Source: Rhizobium sullae
GTDB lineage: Bacteria; Pseudomonadota; Alphaproteobacteria; Rhizobiales; Rhizobiaceae
Assembly (NCBI RefSeq): GCF_025200715.1
Contig: NZ_CP104144.1
Span: forward strand, 1,922,001 to 1,986,000
Direction: 5' to 3'
Length of the DNA: 64,000 nucleotides
The position numbers and the translations under genes are program-made. Below the pieces are notes generated by a model. It was not told where the DNA came from, did no database searches, and saw only the letters and a list, made by a program, of their open reading frames with translations. Of this stretch, positions 35,986 through 45,117 are shown one piece after another. Each line of letters begins with the position of its first letter. The first letter of the stretch is position 1.

Positions 35986-36004
35986 AAGCCGGTCAGGCCG
36001 GCTT
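35986..36004. terminator. Bidirectional hairpin between convergent genes
   Basis: AAGCCGG (35986-35992), loop TCAGG, CCGGCTT (35998-36004). It covers the stop of the PRTase-HAD gene and lies 30 bp after the glycosyltransferase stop, suiting termination in both directions. There is no strong T run. Confidence 0.5.
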
Positions 36005-36982
36005 CCTGACCCGACTTTTCAGGGCCTCGTAGCCTCTTTCTCCGAGCACCGTCCGCGCCACCGCCTTTAGCATGGCCTGCCGCCCTTCCGCGGTTCTTGC
36101 CTGCTTCAATCGCACCGACAGCCCCTCTGGTGAGACCATCTCTTGCGTCTCAATACACAGCACCGGTTTTCCCGAGAGCTTCGCAATATTCACCGCCTGC
36201 TCGTATTCGCTTTCGATGAAGAGCACCGCGTCGGAGGTTCGATAGAATTCGGCCTTGAATTTACCATGGGCGGCCAGCCGCTGCCGCTCCTCCTTGCTTG
36301 GCAGGTCAAGCATGATCAGCTTGTTGTATTGAACTCCGTGTGCCGCGAGCCACTCTTCAGTCAAAGACCGGTATTTTTCCAGCCGACTGGTCACGAGATA
36401 GGCAATCTTCCGGGTCGGTCCGTGCAAGGGACGTGCCTGCGCCAAGAAGCGCTCATAGGCCGGCCCGTCGTCGTTTTCCGCATCCGTTGGATCAAGGCAC
36501 AATACACCGTCAATGTCGACGCAACTCTGCTCAAGGAATTTATGATGCATGAAATTCCACTGGAACAGCCGCGGCTGAGGTACGGACTCGAATATGAAGT
36601 CCGCCTCCTCGTGATGGTCGAATGAGCCATAGACGGCCGCATATATCAGCAGCTCGGCGGCAGTGCCGGCCGCCGCGATCCTGGCCCTGGCGTCGTTCAT
36701 AGCGGTGCCGCCGTTGATGCTGTCATCAATGACCAACACTTTGCGCATCTCCGATGTGCTGCGGTCGAGAGCCGCCCGTCGTTTCGTGACCCCTGACGAG
36801 AAGGTCTTTCCGGCGATGAAGCTGTCAAGATCGGTCATCGGAATGTTCGCCGTCAGGCTGACGAGATTGGCGGCGAGAATCCCGCTGCGCGGAATGCCAA
36901 CCACCAGATCAATGTCGCGCGGTAGCCGATGCAGATTCCCGACAATCGTAGCGTTCATATCGGCGATTGATCGATAGTGCAT
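35993..36982 (-). CDS. Phosphoribosyltransferase-HAD fusion protein
   Basis: A 329-aa two-domain protein. Residues 1-130 are a type I PRTase with the PRPP loop VLVIDDSINGGTA; residues about 155-300 are HAD-like, starting at DIDGVLCLDP with a nearby VTSRLEKY. The combination suggests transfer or hydrolysis of phospho-ribosyl or sugar phosphates, but the substrate is unknown. A fragment of a second copy (same C-terminal sequence pattern, ALKSRSRKPA) survives at 45013-45117, so the gene was once duplicated in this island. Confidence 0.75.
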   Translation of the reverse strand: MHYRSIADMNATIVGNLHRLPRDIDLVVGIPRSGILAANLVSLTANIPMTDLDSFIAGKTFSSGVTKRRAALDRSTSEMRKVLVIDDSINGGTAMNDARARIAAAGTAAELLIYAAVYGSFDHHEEADFIFESVPQPRLFQWNFMHHKFLEQSCVDIDGVLCLDPTDAENDDGPAYERFLAQARPLHGPTRKIAYLVTSRLEKYRSLTEEWLAAHGVQYNKLIMLDLPSKEERQRLAAHGKFKAEFYRTSDAVLFIESEYEQAVNIAKLSGKPVLCIETQEMVSPEGLSVRLKQARTAEGRQAMLKAVARTVLGERGYEALKSRVRKPA

Positions 36983-37059
36983 GGATTCAGACCTCTTTCT
37001 GCTGGCGGCCTCGGGACGTTGTCGATAGTCGGCAAGTGCGGCGAAGGCGGTGTGTGCGC

Positions 37060-38586
37060 CTACTTTACCTGCCTTCCTACCGGCTTAGTCAACCTTGTTG
37101 ATAGGAGCGTAAGCCCCTCTCGCAGCGTCTCACGGCCGGACGGAAAAAGCAGCGCCGCGACGAGAGCGACCAAATATGAAAGGATAGCGGCCGCTATAAT
37201 CGCAAGGGTTTCCTGATGCGGCAGGCTCGGCTTGGCAAACCAGACTGCAGCCAGTGCCAGATGAGCACCGAGGACGAATGGGGTTGCCGCCCGCAGCATA
37301 TCCCCGACCCTCAACGGGCCTTTCCTGCCGACATACATCCACAGGAAAGGGGTTCTCAGATATTCGCTCGCCGCGTAAACGACCGCCACACCCAGTGCGC
37401 CATAAGGTAATCCGATGGCAAACGCCAGAGCAGACGTCAGGGCCGTGACGATCCCCCAGCGCATGAAATCGCCGGACCGGCCTTGGCTGATAAACAGCCA
37501 GCCCGCCGGGTTGTTCAGCGGTTGCAGCAAGCCGGCAAATCCTAGGGCGCGAAAGATATCTGAGCTTTCCCGCCACTGCTCACCGAGAAAGAAGGGAATA
37601 AGGATGTCCGACATTGCCACAGCGGTTGCCACGCCGGGCAGTGCCACAAGCAGCATTAGACGCATCACGCGAAGGTAGGCGCTGCGATATCGGTCGGGCT
37701 CGCCGTTCAGCCGTGAAAGGGCAGGAACCATGACCCGCGAAAGCGGGTTGGCGATCTGGCTCAAGGGAAACAGAAGAAGCTTGTAGGCGCGATCATAAAG
37801 CCCAAGCTGCGCTTCGCCCCAGTATCTTCCGATCAGGATGTTGTCGAGGTTTCGGGCAAAGAAGTTGGCGAAATTGAAACCGGTAATCCCGGCGCCGAAA
37901 TTGAGCAGTTGGCCGACACCGTCGACCTTTCGCGGAAATCCCGGACGCCATCGAGAATTCATCCAGTAGCAAAGTGCCGGCAGAACAGCGCCGGTCAGCG
38001 TACCTGCATAGAGCGCCCAGTAGGATCGGTCGATCAGCGTCCATGCGACAGAGACAGCCAAGCCTGCAATTGCGCCTGCGACTTCGATTATGGCGAGGCG
38101 GCCGAACGCCATGCGGCGATTGAGCAAGGCGAGGTGTTGGGCCCCGAGGCCATAGGCCAGAATCTGCAACGCCATTGCGGCCACCAGAAGACTGACCCGA
38201 GGTTCGCCATAAAAAGCGGCAATCAACGGCGCGATTGCAGCGAGAAGGCAGGCAAGTGCCGCACTGACCGCGACGTTGATCCAAAACAGATAGTTGACTT
38301 CATCGTGGCTGATCGAACTCTTCTGAACGGTCGCCTGGGTTAGGCCAAAGTCCTGGAACAGCGCGATGAAGACCAAAACGGGGGAGCACATAGCCACAAT
38401 GCCGAAATCTTGTGGCGACAGCAGGCGGGAAAGGACAATGACCGAGAGGATCTGGGTCGAAACCTTGACGGATTGAGCGAGGCCCGTCGCGACAGCGCCG
38501 CGTCCGACGGACTTGCGAAGCGAGCCCTCGGGCGGATCGAATGGGCTGGCCTGCAAATTCCTACCCTTATCCCGGTTTTGGTCCAA
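37060..38586 (-). CDS. Polysaccharide flippase (Wzx/MOP superfamily)
   Basis: A 508-aa protein with 12 or more hydrophobic helices of the polysaccharide biosynthesis (WzxC-like) group. Signature stretches include LSRLLSPQDFGIVAMCSPVL near the N-terminus and FARNLDNILIGRYWGEAQLG at mid-length. It should move lipid-linked repeat units to the periplasm. It lies 77 bp upstream of the PRTase-HAD gene on the same strand. Confidence 0.88.
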   Translation of the reverse strand: MDQNRDKGRNLQASPFDPPEGSLRKSVGRGAVATGLAQSVKVSTQILSVIVLSRLLSPQDFGIVAMCSPVLVFIALFQDFGLTQATVQKSSISHDEVNYLFWINVAVSAALACLLAAIAPLIAAFYGEPRVSLLVAAMALQILAYGLGAQHLALLNRRMAFGRLAIIEVAGAIAGLAVSVAWTLIDRSYWALYAGTLTGAVLPALCYWMNSRWRPGFPRKVDGVGQLLNFGAGITGFNFANFFARNLDNILIGRYWGEAQLGLYDRAYKLLLFPLSQIANPLSRVMVPALSRLNGEPDRYRSAYLRVMRLMLLVALPGVATAVAMSDILIPFFLGEQWRESSDIFRALGFAGLLQPLNNPAGWLFISQGRSGDFMRWGIVTALTSALAFAIGLPYGALGVAVVYAASEYLRTPFLWMYVGRKGPLRVGDMLRAATPFVLGAHLALAAVWFAKPSLPHQETLAIIAAAILSYLVALVAALLFPSGRETLREGLTLLSTRLTKPVGRQVK

Positions 38587-39129
38587 GAGAGCGGAGTGAG
38601 GAATAGTGTGCGGGGTTTTCCACCCACATCCCGCGTCTCAACTCTTTAGAAACATCACTGTGATCGAACGCCCTGCAATAGCGGGATTTCAGTTGCAGCG
38701 CAACAAAAAAGCAATTTGCAATGCACCGCACAATGAATGTTGCCGCACAGCATCTCACGTATTAACGTGTCTCTGCAACCGAACCATAGGTGGCAAGACT
38801 CCCGCGTCTACTGCGCTTCAGAAACGGTATTTACAGTTTCAGGTTGATTGTTAGACTGCAGGTGTCTCAACTTAGCGGTTGGCCGCTCAAGGCCACAGCT
38901 TTCCGGCGACATTTGCCGTCAAGCGGCAAGGCTTCGGATCCGAGGTGCGAAGATGGTCGGACAATACGGAGGGATATCTATCCAACACGGCGGCCGCGCC
39001 GCTCAACCATCGATATCGCACACCAACGACTGCATGACGTTCCCTGAACCGCTTCCGGCTCAAGGGTCACGCAGGAGCGACGTTTGTCCCCAAAGGGACG
39101 CTCAATGGTAACTCGAAGTGGAATTCGTG
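38587..39129. other. Intergenic region between divergent flippase and HTTM-like genes
   Basis: About 540 bp with two outward promoters expected. AT-rich DNA around 38640-38780 and a GC-rich part after 38880. No supported gene or clear operator. Confidence 0.4.
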
Positions 39130-40608
39130 ATGACGGCAAGGGCGATACCTTTCTGGAATCTTGGTCGGAATAAAGCCACCAACGTCAGAGACCTGACTTA
39201 CACCTATGACGGTCTCACCGCATTCACGCCCTTCTGGGCAATGGCGGCGATCTTCAGTATCGCCGGCGATACCCATGGCCTCATTGGCTACAAGGGCTCC
39301 GCCTATATGGCTCTGAGCTGGGCCGTGATTCTGCTCAGTCTCTTGCTTTTCCTTTACCCGCGACGCACCGGGATATTGTTGGCACTGGTCGCAGTGTCGC
39401 TTGCGTTGTACGCCATTCGCCTCCCGGTCGCCTCGAACAACAAGACGATAACCACCGTCATGAACGGCGCTATCCTGCTCAGCGCGGCCGTGCTCTACGT
39501 GAAGGCGGGCCGTGGCGGTTCCATAGACCGTGTGGCCCTTTACAACCAGATCCGTGTTGTTGCGCGCGCCCTGCTCGCGATCATGTACTTCTACGGCATC
39601 TTTCATAAGATCAACACGGATTTTCTCGATCCTACCGTCAGTTGCGCCGTGGGGCTCTATGCGCCGCTCGCCCGTCCCTTCGGTCTCGCGGACAACTTGT
39701 TCGGCCAATATCTGGCGATTTACGCCACCTTTGTTATCGAGGCGATCGCCATCGTCTCGCTCTATTGGAAGCGCTATTTCGCCGCCGGCTTCATCCTGGC
39801 GCTGATCTTCCACTACATCATCCCGATCTCTGCCTATTCCTGGTACATGGATTTCTCCAGCCTGGTTTTTGCGCTTTATGTGCTGAGCATCCCGACGCCT
39901 GCCAGCCAGATGCTCTATGGCATCTCGCTGAGCGTCGCCAATGCGCTGCGCGAAAACTTCGGGCGGATCGGAACGCTTGTGCCCGCGGTGGCGCTGGTGC
40001 TGGCGGCGGCTGCCGTCGTCATGCTTTTGGCCCTGGCCTTCCCGGAACGCTCCTTCGACATGGCCGTCCATTCCGTCTGGATCCTGACCTGGGCGGTCGT
40101 TGGCGGAGCGGCGATGGTCGTACTCACCTACGTGGCGCTAGCGAACTTGCCTTGCGAGGATGTTTCCGCGCCCCGCCCGCCGGCTTGGGTTTACGTCGTG
40201 CCTGGCCTGTTTTTTGTCTCTTGCCTGTCGCCCTATGTCGGCCTGAAAACCGAGAGCTCCATCAATATGTTCAGCAATCTGCATACGGAGGCTGGCCAGA
40301 CCAACCACCTGCTCTTTTCCAAGCCGCCATATCTTTTCAACTACCAGAACGATGTCGTGAAGGTCGTCGACTCCTCCGAGCCGCGCTGGGTGCAGCAATC
40401 GCAGGCCGGCAATTACCACATCCTGCATGATCTGAAGCGGCAGCTCCGGTGGAACCCGCAAGCTTGGGTGACCTATGTGAAGGATGGCGTCACTGTAACG
40501 CGGGCAACGGCAGCGACTCTCGCAGAGGAAATGCCGAATATCCTCGAGCGCAAGCTGCTGCTCTTCAAGCTCGTGGACTTCTCCCGCCCGAAGGTTTGCA
40601 CGCACTAG
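39130..40608 (+). CDS. HTTM-like polytopic membrane protein
   Basis: A 492-aa protein with about ten hydrophobic helices. The block FYGIFHKINTDFLDPTVSCA matches the conserved segment of the HTTM family (relatives of vitamin K-dependent gamma-carboxylase), and FHYIIPISAYSWYMDF the next. A C-terminal soluble part follows (WVTYVKDGVTVT). HTTM proteins are often encoded with, or fused to, DCC (DUF393) thiol proteins, and one stands convergently 170 bp downstream. ATG 39130 is preferred over GTG 39118. Reaction unknown. Confidence 0.65.
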   Translation: MTARAIPFWNLGRNKATNVRDLTYTYDGLTAFTPFWAMAAIFSIAGDTHGLIGYKGSAYMALSWAVILLSLLLFLYPRRTGILLALVAVSLALYAIRLPVASNNKTITTVMNGAILLSAAVLYVKAGRGGSIDRVALYNQIRVVARALLAIMYFYGIFHKINTDFLDPTVSCAVGLYAPLARPFGLADNLFGQYLAIYATFVIEAIAIVSLYWKRYFAAGFILALIFHYIIPISAYSWYMDFSSLVFALYVLSIPTPASQMLYGISLSVANALRENFGRIGTLVPAVALVLAAAAVVMLLALAFPERSFDMAVHSVWILTWAVVGGAAMVVLTYVALANLPCEDVSAPRPPAWVYVVPGLFFVSCLSPYVGLKTESSINMFSNLHTEAGQTNHLLFSKPPYLFNYQNDVVKVVDSSEPRWVQQSQAGNYHILHDLKRQLRWNPQAWVTYVKDGVTVTRATAATLAEEMPNILERKLLLFKLVDFSRPKVCTH

Positions 40609-40614
40609 ATCAGG

Positions 40615-40645
40615 ATGATTTTGGGCCGAATCGGCCCAAAATCAT
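40615..40645. repeat. Perfect 15-bp-arm palindrome, likely terminator
   Basis: ATGATTTTGGGCCGA, one A, then TCGGCCCAAAATCAT: a perfect inverted repeat 7 bp after the HTTM-like stop. It shares a 14-bp core with the repeat at 8633-8678. It can serve as a terminator between convergent genes and looks like a dispersed rhizobial element. Confidence 0.75.
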
Positions 40646-40780
40646 AAACGCGATCGATTCTAATAGCTTTAGGCAGGACGCGGCCGGAAAGGCACCCACA
40701 GTCGCGTTCCATCCGGTGAGGGCAAATCCGACCGGCACCGTCAAGCTTTCCGGATCGTGGATCGGGGCAATCGTGTCGGT

Positions 40781-41203
40781 TCACCAGCCCTTGCCCGGAT
40801 CGGGGGACTGGTCCAGATCGGCGGGAAGGAGCGACCGGCCGCGCAGTCGCAGCGTCAGGCGGCGGCCGAACTTGAGTGCGGGATAGATCAGCCTTGCGGC
40901 TGTCCTGTTGGAAAGGATCGCACGGTTGAGCCAACCGAACAGCGACGACGAAGAACTGAGGATCGCCAAAAGGTTGACGGCTTCGTCGCCATGGTAGACG
41001 CGATCTTCGAAGACGAAGAGCATCCCTTCGTTCAGGTCATAGCCCTCGCGTTGGAAGCTCGCAACGCGCGGATCACCGGAACGGGCATCGAGCAGCTCGA
41101 CCGGCCCCACGGTTTCACGCAATCGCATGAAGCGAACATAGCTCTGGCAAAAGACGCAATCGCCATCATAGACGATGAGCGCCATTTTCGCGGGCGCGGT
41201 CAT
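40781..41203 (-). CDS. DCC-family (DUF393) thiol protein
   Basis: A 140-aa protein with the family start YDGDCVFCQSYVRFM (DGxCxxC redox pair) and the later GDEAVNLLA. ATG 41203 overlaps the stop of the upstream small gene (ATGA); longer in-frame starts would lie inside that gene. DCC proteins are predicted thiol-disulfide oxidoreductases and partner HTTM proteins. Confidence 0.82.
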   Translation of the reverse strand: MTAPAKMALIVYDGDCVFCQSYVRFMRLRETVGPVELLDARSGDPRVASFQREGYDLNEGMLFVFEDRVYHGDEAVNLLAILSSSSSLFGWLNRAILSNRTAARLIYPALKFGRRLTLRLRGRSLLPADLDQSPDPGKGW

Positions 41204-41394
41204 TGGGCCACCGGGTCGATGCCTGGATCCGTGGGCGGCGTCGAGGCGTCGCCCAAGGCGCATTCGCCGTAGAATGTACAGCCGGAAACGACGGGCAAGT
41301 TGACAAGCGCATCGAAGACCCCGACCGCCGCCAGACCGACGACGCCAAGTGCGATGAGCTTTTTGTAAACAGGCATGTCTCGAAGCATTCTCAT
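41200..41394 (-). CDS. Small single-pass membrane protein (64 aa)
   Basis: The start at ATG 41394 has AAGGGA close upstream (ATG 41388 and GTG 41415 are alternatives). One hydrophobic segment (LIALGVVGLAAVGVFDALV) is followed by two cysteines (SGCTFYGECALGD) and a Pro-rich acidic tail. It is translationally coupled to the DCC gene, so the cysteines may be substrates or partners of the DCC thiols. Confidence 0.6.
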   Translation of the reverse strand: MRMLRDMPVYKKLIALGVVGLAAVGVFDALVNLPVVSGCTFYGECALGDASTPPTDPGIDPVAQ

Positions 41395-41597
41395 TCGTTC
41401 CCTTGCTGGGTTCACGTCATTTGACTTGCTTCATTGACGACCAACGGGCACATAGGGACCAAGCGCGACCATAAGTTCCGTTACCAACGGCCCTAAGCCG
41501 CCCGTCGCCAATCTGGTGCGATGCACAATCTCGCTCAAATTTGGTGCAGGATCAAGTAAATTTATCCCCTACGGTTGTATTTAGGCGTCCGCGAAGC

Positions 41598-42638
41598 TCA
41601 TCTCGCCCGGCCAGCAAGGCTGCGCTTCATATGATCGACGCTGAGCGACAGAGAGCCATATCCCAAGAACCAGGGGGAGAGAATCGCCGATGACTTCAGG
41701 AGGCGATAGAGGAGGTAAGGCAGCCCGACGGACAGGAGGATCAGAGTGACCTCGGATGACACCCCTGAATCGCGCAGCGTGAAATGAACGAACTGGTGGC
41801 CGAACATGATGACCAGCGAAGCTCTGCCGAGCTCCGCAACCGGCGCGACCGGAACGTTTGGCGTGGAGACCAAACGAATGACGCTGAGCACGGTGACTGA
41901 GATGGCCAAAGCGAGCAGCAGACCGAGGATCGGTGGACCGTATTTGGTGGCTTTCATGGTGACCGCAAAGTCGGCGCCCGCCCAGGCAGCGGCGATTGAG
42001 ATCCCGAAAACTGCAATCGCAGCCACAGCAATTGCATTCGCGCTAATAAGGCGTTCTCGCAGGACATGCCCGAACCAGAAGGCGCCGATGGCGAGCGGGA
42101 CATTGGTCAGCGCGAGAGGCGAGCGCACATCCGGCCAATAGGCCTGGATGACATAAGCGAGGACGACGGAAGCGGCCACGAAGATCAGCATGGCTGGGTC
42201 GGTCGGCCCGGCGGTTCTGAGCGCAACCTCATTGTAGAGAATCTGGGTCGCAAAGAGACAGGTCACGAACCAGAAGACGCCGAGTTCGCGGGTCAGGTAC
42301 CTCCCACCCCAAATCGCGTTCGTCATCAGTTCCCTGATTTGCCATGGCGCCGGTACTTCACCTCGAAAGAGATCGACGAGCAGCAAGCCCGCGATGACAA
42401 GGCCAAGAAAGGCCACGTAGGGGATCAAGAGGCCCCTCACCCGCTTCGAAAGCAGAACCTTTCGATCGGACACCGTGAAGAGATAGCCGGAGATAACGAA
42501 GAAAAACGGCATATAGAAGAGGGCGATCGCAAAATAGACCCCTGGTGCCCATTGCCATTTGCTGTGGGTGAGAACGTGGGCGAGGACAACGAGAACGATG
42601 CCCACGCCTTTGGCGACGTCGAGCCAAGTCTGGCGCAT
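41598..42638 (-). CDS. Membrane acyltransferase family 3 (OafA/ExoZ-like)
   Basis: A 346-aa protein with about ten helices. ATG 42638 opens MRQTWLDVAKGVGIVLVVLA, the family's typical start; the longer frame to 42791 adds unrelated residues. The helix FYMPFFFVISGYLF carries the usual motif. It probably acetylates or succinylates a surface polysaccharide. It lies just downstream of the RTX-SGNH esterase gene on the same strand. Confidence 0.85.
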   Translation of the reverse strand: MRQTWLDVAKGVGIVLVVLAHVLTHSKWQWAPGVYFAIALFYMPFFFVISGYLFTVSDRKVLLSKRVRGLLIPYVAFLGLVIAGLLLVDLFRGEVPAPWQIRELMTNAIWGGRYLTRELGVFWFVTCLFATQILYNEVALRTAGPTDPAMLIFVAASVVLAYVIQAYWPDVRSPLALTNVPLAIGAFWFGHVLRERLISANAIAVAAIAVFGISIAAAWAGADFAVTMKATKYGPPILGLLLALAISVTVLSVIRLVSTPNVPVAPVAELGRASLVIMFGHQFVHFTLRDSGVSSEVTLILLSVGLPYLLYRLLKSSAILSPWFLGYGSLSLSVDHMKRSLAGRAR

Positions 42639-42750
42639 TGTTAGCCTCCAGTGGCCCGATCGACCAGCCCAATCGATCGGCTCTTTCAAGAAGCATTGTG
42701 CACAGCAGAAGATCGATGACAACCCCCAATTGTTGATCGTACGGCCATGT

Positions 42751-44940
42751 TTACGCGAACAGAAAATCGCCGACCGAAAGGTTCGACGCAATCACAGCTT
42801 TCAACAACAGCGAGTCGCTGTCGGAGAGGACCACGAGCGTATCGTCTTCGAGCTGGCGCAGTTCCTCATAGGCAAGGTATCCGGAAATCTCCACGAGATC
42901 GTCGCCCGCTGTGTTGAAATCCGTGATTGCATCGCGACCATCGCCGGCACTGAAGACGAAGATGTCGCCACCCGACCCGCCCGTCAGGATATCGCCGCCC
43001 ATGCCGCCCACCAGGCGGTCGTTACCGCCGCGCCCGTCCAGCATGTCGTTGCCGCCGCCGCCCTCGAGCCTATTGGCGCCGCTGTTGCCGTTGATCGTGT
43101 TGGCCAACGCATTTCCCTGGCCATTGAGATTGGCAGACGACCTCAAAAACAGGCTTTCAATATTGTCGGTCAGTGTCCAGTTCAAATAAGCGTGAGTTTC
43201 GTCAATCCCGCCGTCCGGCTGTTCGATGGTCTGGTCGTCGATGTTCTCGACGTAATAGCCGTCATTGCCGGTGCCGCCGACAAGCCTATCGGCTCCTGCT
43301 TTTCCATCCAGGACGTCGGTTCCACCCATTCCGTCGATGTGGTCAGCACCGCTGCTCCCCTTGAGTGTATTGTCTCCGGAATCTCCGACGATCGCACCAG
43401 GCGGAAGTTGATCGGCATCGGCGGGTGAGACCCAGATGAAGTCCTGAGCGCTCATGAAGGTGCTATCCACCCCTTTCAGAAGCAGCGTGTCACTGCTGGA
43501 AAAGACGACCAGCGTATCGGCGCCTACCTGGCGGAGCTCGCTGTAGCTTTGATAGCCGGCAATCTCCAGGGTATCGTTGCCGGAAAGGTCAAAATCGGTG
43601 ATGACGTCGTGGCCGTCGCCGATGGCGTAGACGAACCTATCGTCGCCGGCCCCACCCGTCAGGATGTCGTTGGCGGCGCCGCCGATGATCCGGTCGGCTC
43701 CGCCACGACCGTCGAGGGTGTCGCCGCCGCCGAGCCCATCGATCCTGTTCGCGCCGCTATTGCCGATGATCCTATTGGCGCTGGCATTGCCGGCACCTGC
43801 CAGGTTGGCAGCCGACCTCAGGAACAGGTTTTCGACATGATCGGCAAGCGTCCAGTTGAGGTAGGCGTGCACTTCATCGGCACCACCGCCAGCCTCTTCA
43901 GTCGTCTTGTCTCCGGAATTGTCAACATAGTAGACATCGTCGCCCGCCCCGCCGATCAGCGTGTCGGCGCCTGTTCCACCGATCAGCACGTCGCCGCCGC
44001 CCCGCCCCTGAAGCAGGTCATCCCCGCCGAGGCCGTCCAAGGTGTTGGCTCCGCCGTCACCGCTCAGCTGGTCGACAAAGGAAGAGCCGGTGAGGTTCTC
44101 TATGCTGATGAAGCTATCGCGATCGGTTCCGATGCCCGTCTCGCTCAAGCCGAAATGCTGCTCCAGCGCGTCCAGCCAGTACGAAGCAATTTTCTCGTAG
44201 CCTCCGGCCGTCGGGTGCAATCCGCTATCTTGCGGCGGCGCCGTTATGTCATCGGGCGTCAGGCCGCGCATATCGACGAAAACCACCTTGCGCCCCTGTG
44301 CGGCCAGTTCTTCGATGAGCTCAGGCATTGCGTCGTTATAAGCGTCGACCCGGTCGGCCCGCTCCTGCGACTGCTGGCCGACGCGAACCGGAGGCAAGGA
44401 ACCGACGAAGACCGTCGAGCTGGAGTTTTGAGACGTAAGGCTGAGCAACAGATCGCGCAGATCCTGTAGCATCGTCTGCACGCTGTCGGTCGAGCTGTCA
44501 TTGGTGCCGGCGATAAGCAGCACGGCATCCGGCCGGGTCGCTGCCAGGACGCTTGCATCGATGCTATTCAACTGGTTGAGCGTCCAATTGCGATGTCCTT
44601 CGTGATCACGGTCTTCCATATCAGCGGGACCGTTGGACAGCGAACCGACGAGGTCGATCTGGACGTTGAGGGCATGCAGTCGATCTAGCATGAATTTGCG
44701 ATATCCACCGCTCTCGGTATTGGTGGTGCTGCCGATCACGCCGTAAGTGATGGAATCGCCAAAAGGCAATATCGCGAGCAATTTATAGGCGTGCCCGGAT
44801 TCGAGATCGGCAATGACCCCGTGCGAGGACCGGCTGTAGCTTGCGGTGTCCACTCCCCCGCCGCCATCGAACGTGTTCCGCCGATTATCGTCATAGAACA
44901 CATCGGGGCCAGAACCCCCGACAATCGCGCTTTCTGCCAT
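42751..44940 (-). CDS. RTX protein with SGNH/GDSL esterase domain
   Basis: A 729-aa protein. A short RTX-like lead (1-45) precedes an SGNH hydrolase: LPFGDSITYG (61-63 GDS), GTND (145-148) and a block V written DSGLHP, one residue longer than the usual DxxH. Residues about 275-729 are RTX calcium repeats with two long duplicated modules, each holding THAYLNWTL/VHAYLNWTL and LFLRS-ANL. There is no signal peptide; type I export is expected. SGNH enzymes of this kind deacetylate or deacylate polysaccharides. The gene lies downstream of bgsBA and upstream of the acyltransferase, hinting that ester groups on an exported glycan are both added and removed. Confidence 0.85.
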   Translation of the reverse strand: MAESAIVGGSGPDVFYDDNRRNTFDGGGGVDTASYSRSSHGVIADLESGHAYKLLAILPFGDSITYGVIGSTTNTESGGYRKFMLDRLHALNVQIDLVGSLSNGPADMEDRDHEGHRNWTLNQLNSIDASVLAATRPDAVLLIAGTNDSSTDSVQTMLQDLRDLLLSLTSQNSSSTVFVGSLPPVRVGQQSQERADRVDAYNDAMPELIEELAAQGRKVVFVDMRGLTPDDITAPPQDSGLHPTAGGYEKIASYWLDALEQHFGLSETGIGTDRDSFISIENLTGSSFVDQLSGDGGANTLDGLGGDDLLQGRGGGDVLIGGTGADTLIGGAGDDVYYVDNSGDKTTEEAGGGADEVHAYLNWTLADHVENLFLRSAANLAGAGNASANRIIGNSGANRIDGLGGGDTLDGRGGADRIIGGAANDILTGGAGDDRFVYAIGDGHDVITDFDLSGNDTLEIAGYQSYSELRQVGADTLVVFSSSDTLLLKGVDSTFMSAQDFIWVSPADADQLPPGAIVGDSGDNTLKGSSGADHIDGMGGTDVLDGKAGADRLVGGTGNDGYYVENIDDQTIEQPDGGIDETHAYLNWTLTDNIESLFLRSSANLNGQGNALANTINGNSGANRLEGGGGNDMLDGRGGNDRLVGGMGGDILTGGSGGDIFVFSAGDGRDAITDFNTAGDDLVEISGYLAYEELRQLEDDTLVVLSDSDSLLLKAVIASNLSVGDFLFA
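42754..43983 (-). repeat. Tandem duplication of an RTX module inside the SGNH gene
   Basis: Residues about 320-505 (43983-43428) and 540-729 (43323-42754) are two copies of one module: nonapeptides, then AYLNWTL, LFLRS, NSGANR, GRGG-DR-GG, a DAITDF/DVITDF block, SY-ELRQ and a hydrophobic end. By eye, roughly two thirds of positions agree. This points to internal duplication. Confidence 0.8.
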
Positions 44941-45012
44941 GGGTATCTCCTCTCAAGCAGCGCAGCCTCAAACTTCAGTGTGGCAAAGTCCTACGAGGTG
45001 CCGGGAAGCAGT

Positions 45013-45117
45013 TCAGGCCGGCTTCCGGCTCCTGCTCTTCAACGCGTTGCGGCCTTGTTCGCCGAGCGTTGCCCGGCAGATCAATTCAGCATTGTACGCC
45101 GCCTGCTGGCGGCCCAT
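45013..45117 (-). pseudogene. C-terminal fragment of a second PRTase-HAD gene
   Basis: A 34-codon frame ends ATLGEQGRNALKSRSRKPA and stops. It aligns with the end of the PRTase-HAD protein at 35993 (TVLGERGYEALKSRVRKPA), including a GRQ a little upstream. Nothing of the upstream domains remains. The fragment sits just before the RTX-SGNH start. Confidence 0.65.

Noticed and set aside
39067..40071. 334-codon minus-strand frame
   Set aside because: Antisense to the HTTM-like membrane gene. The translation is rich in Gln, Arg, Asp and His with no domain.
42754..43983. CRISPR-like periodicity in the RTX genes
   Set aside because: The repeats are about 27 bp, coding, without spacers of constant type, and translate to calcium nonapeptides.
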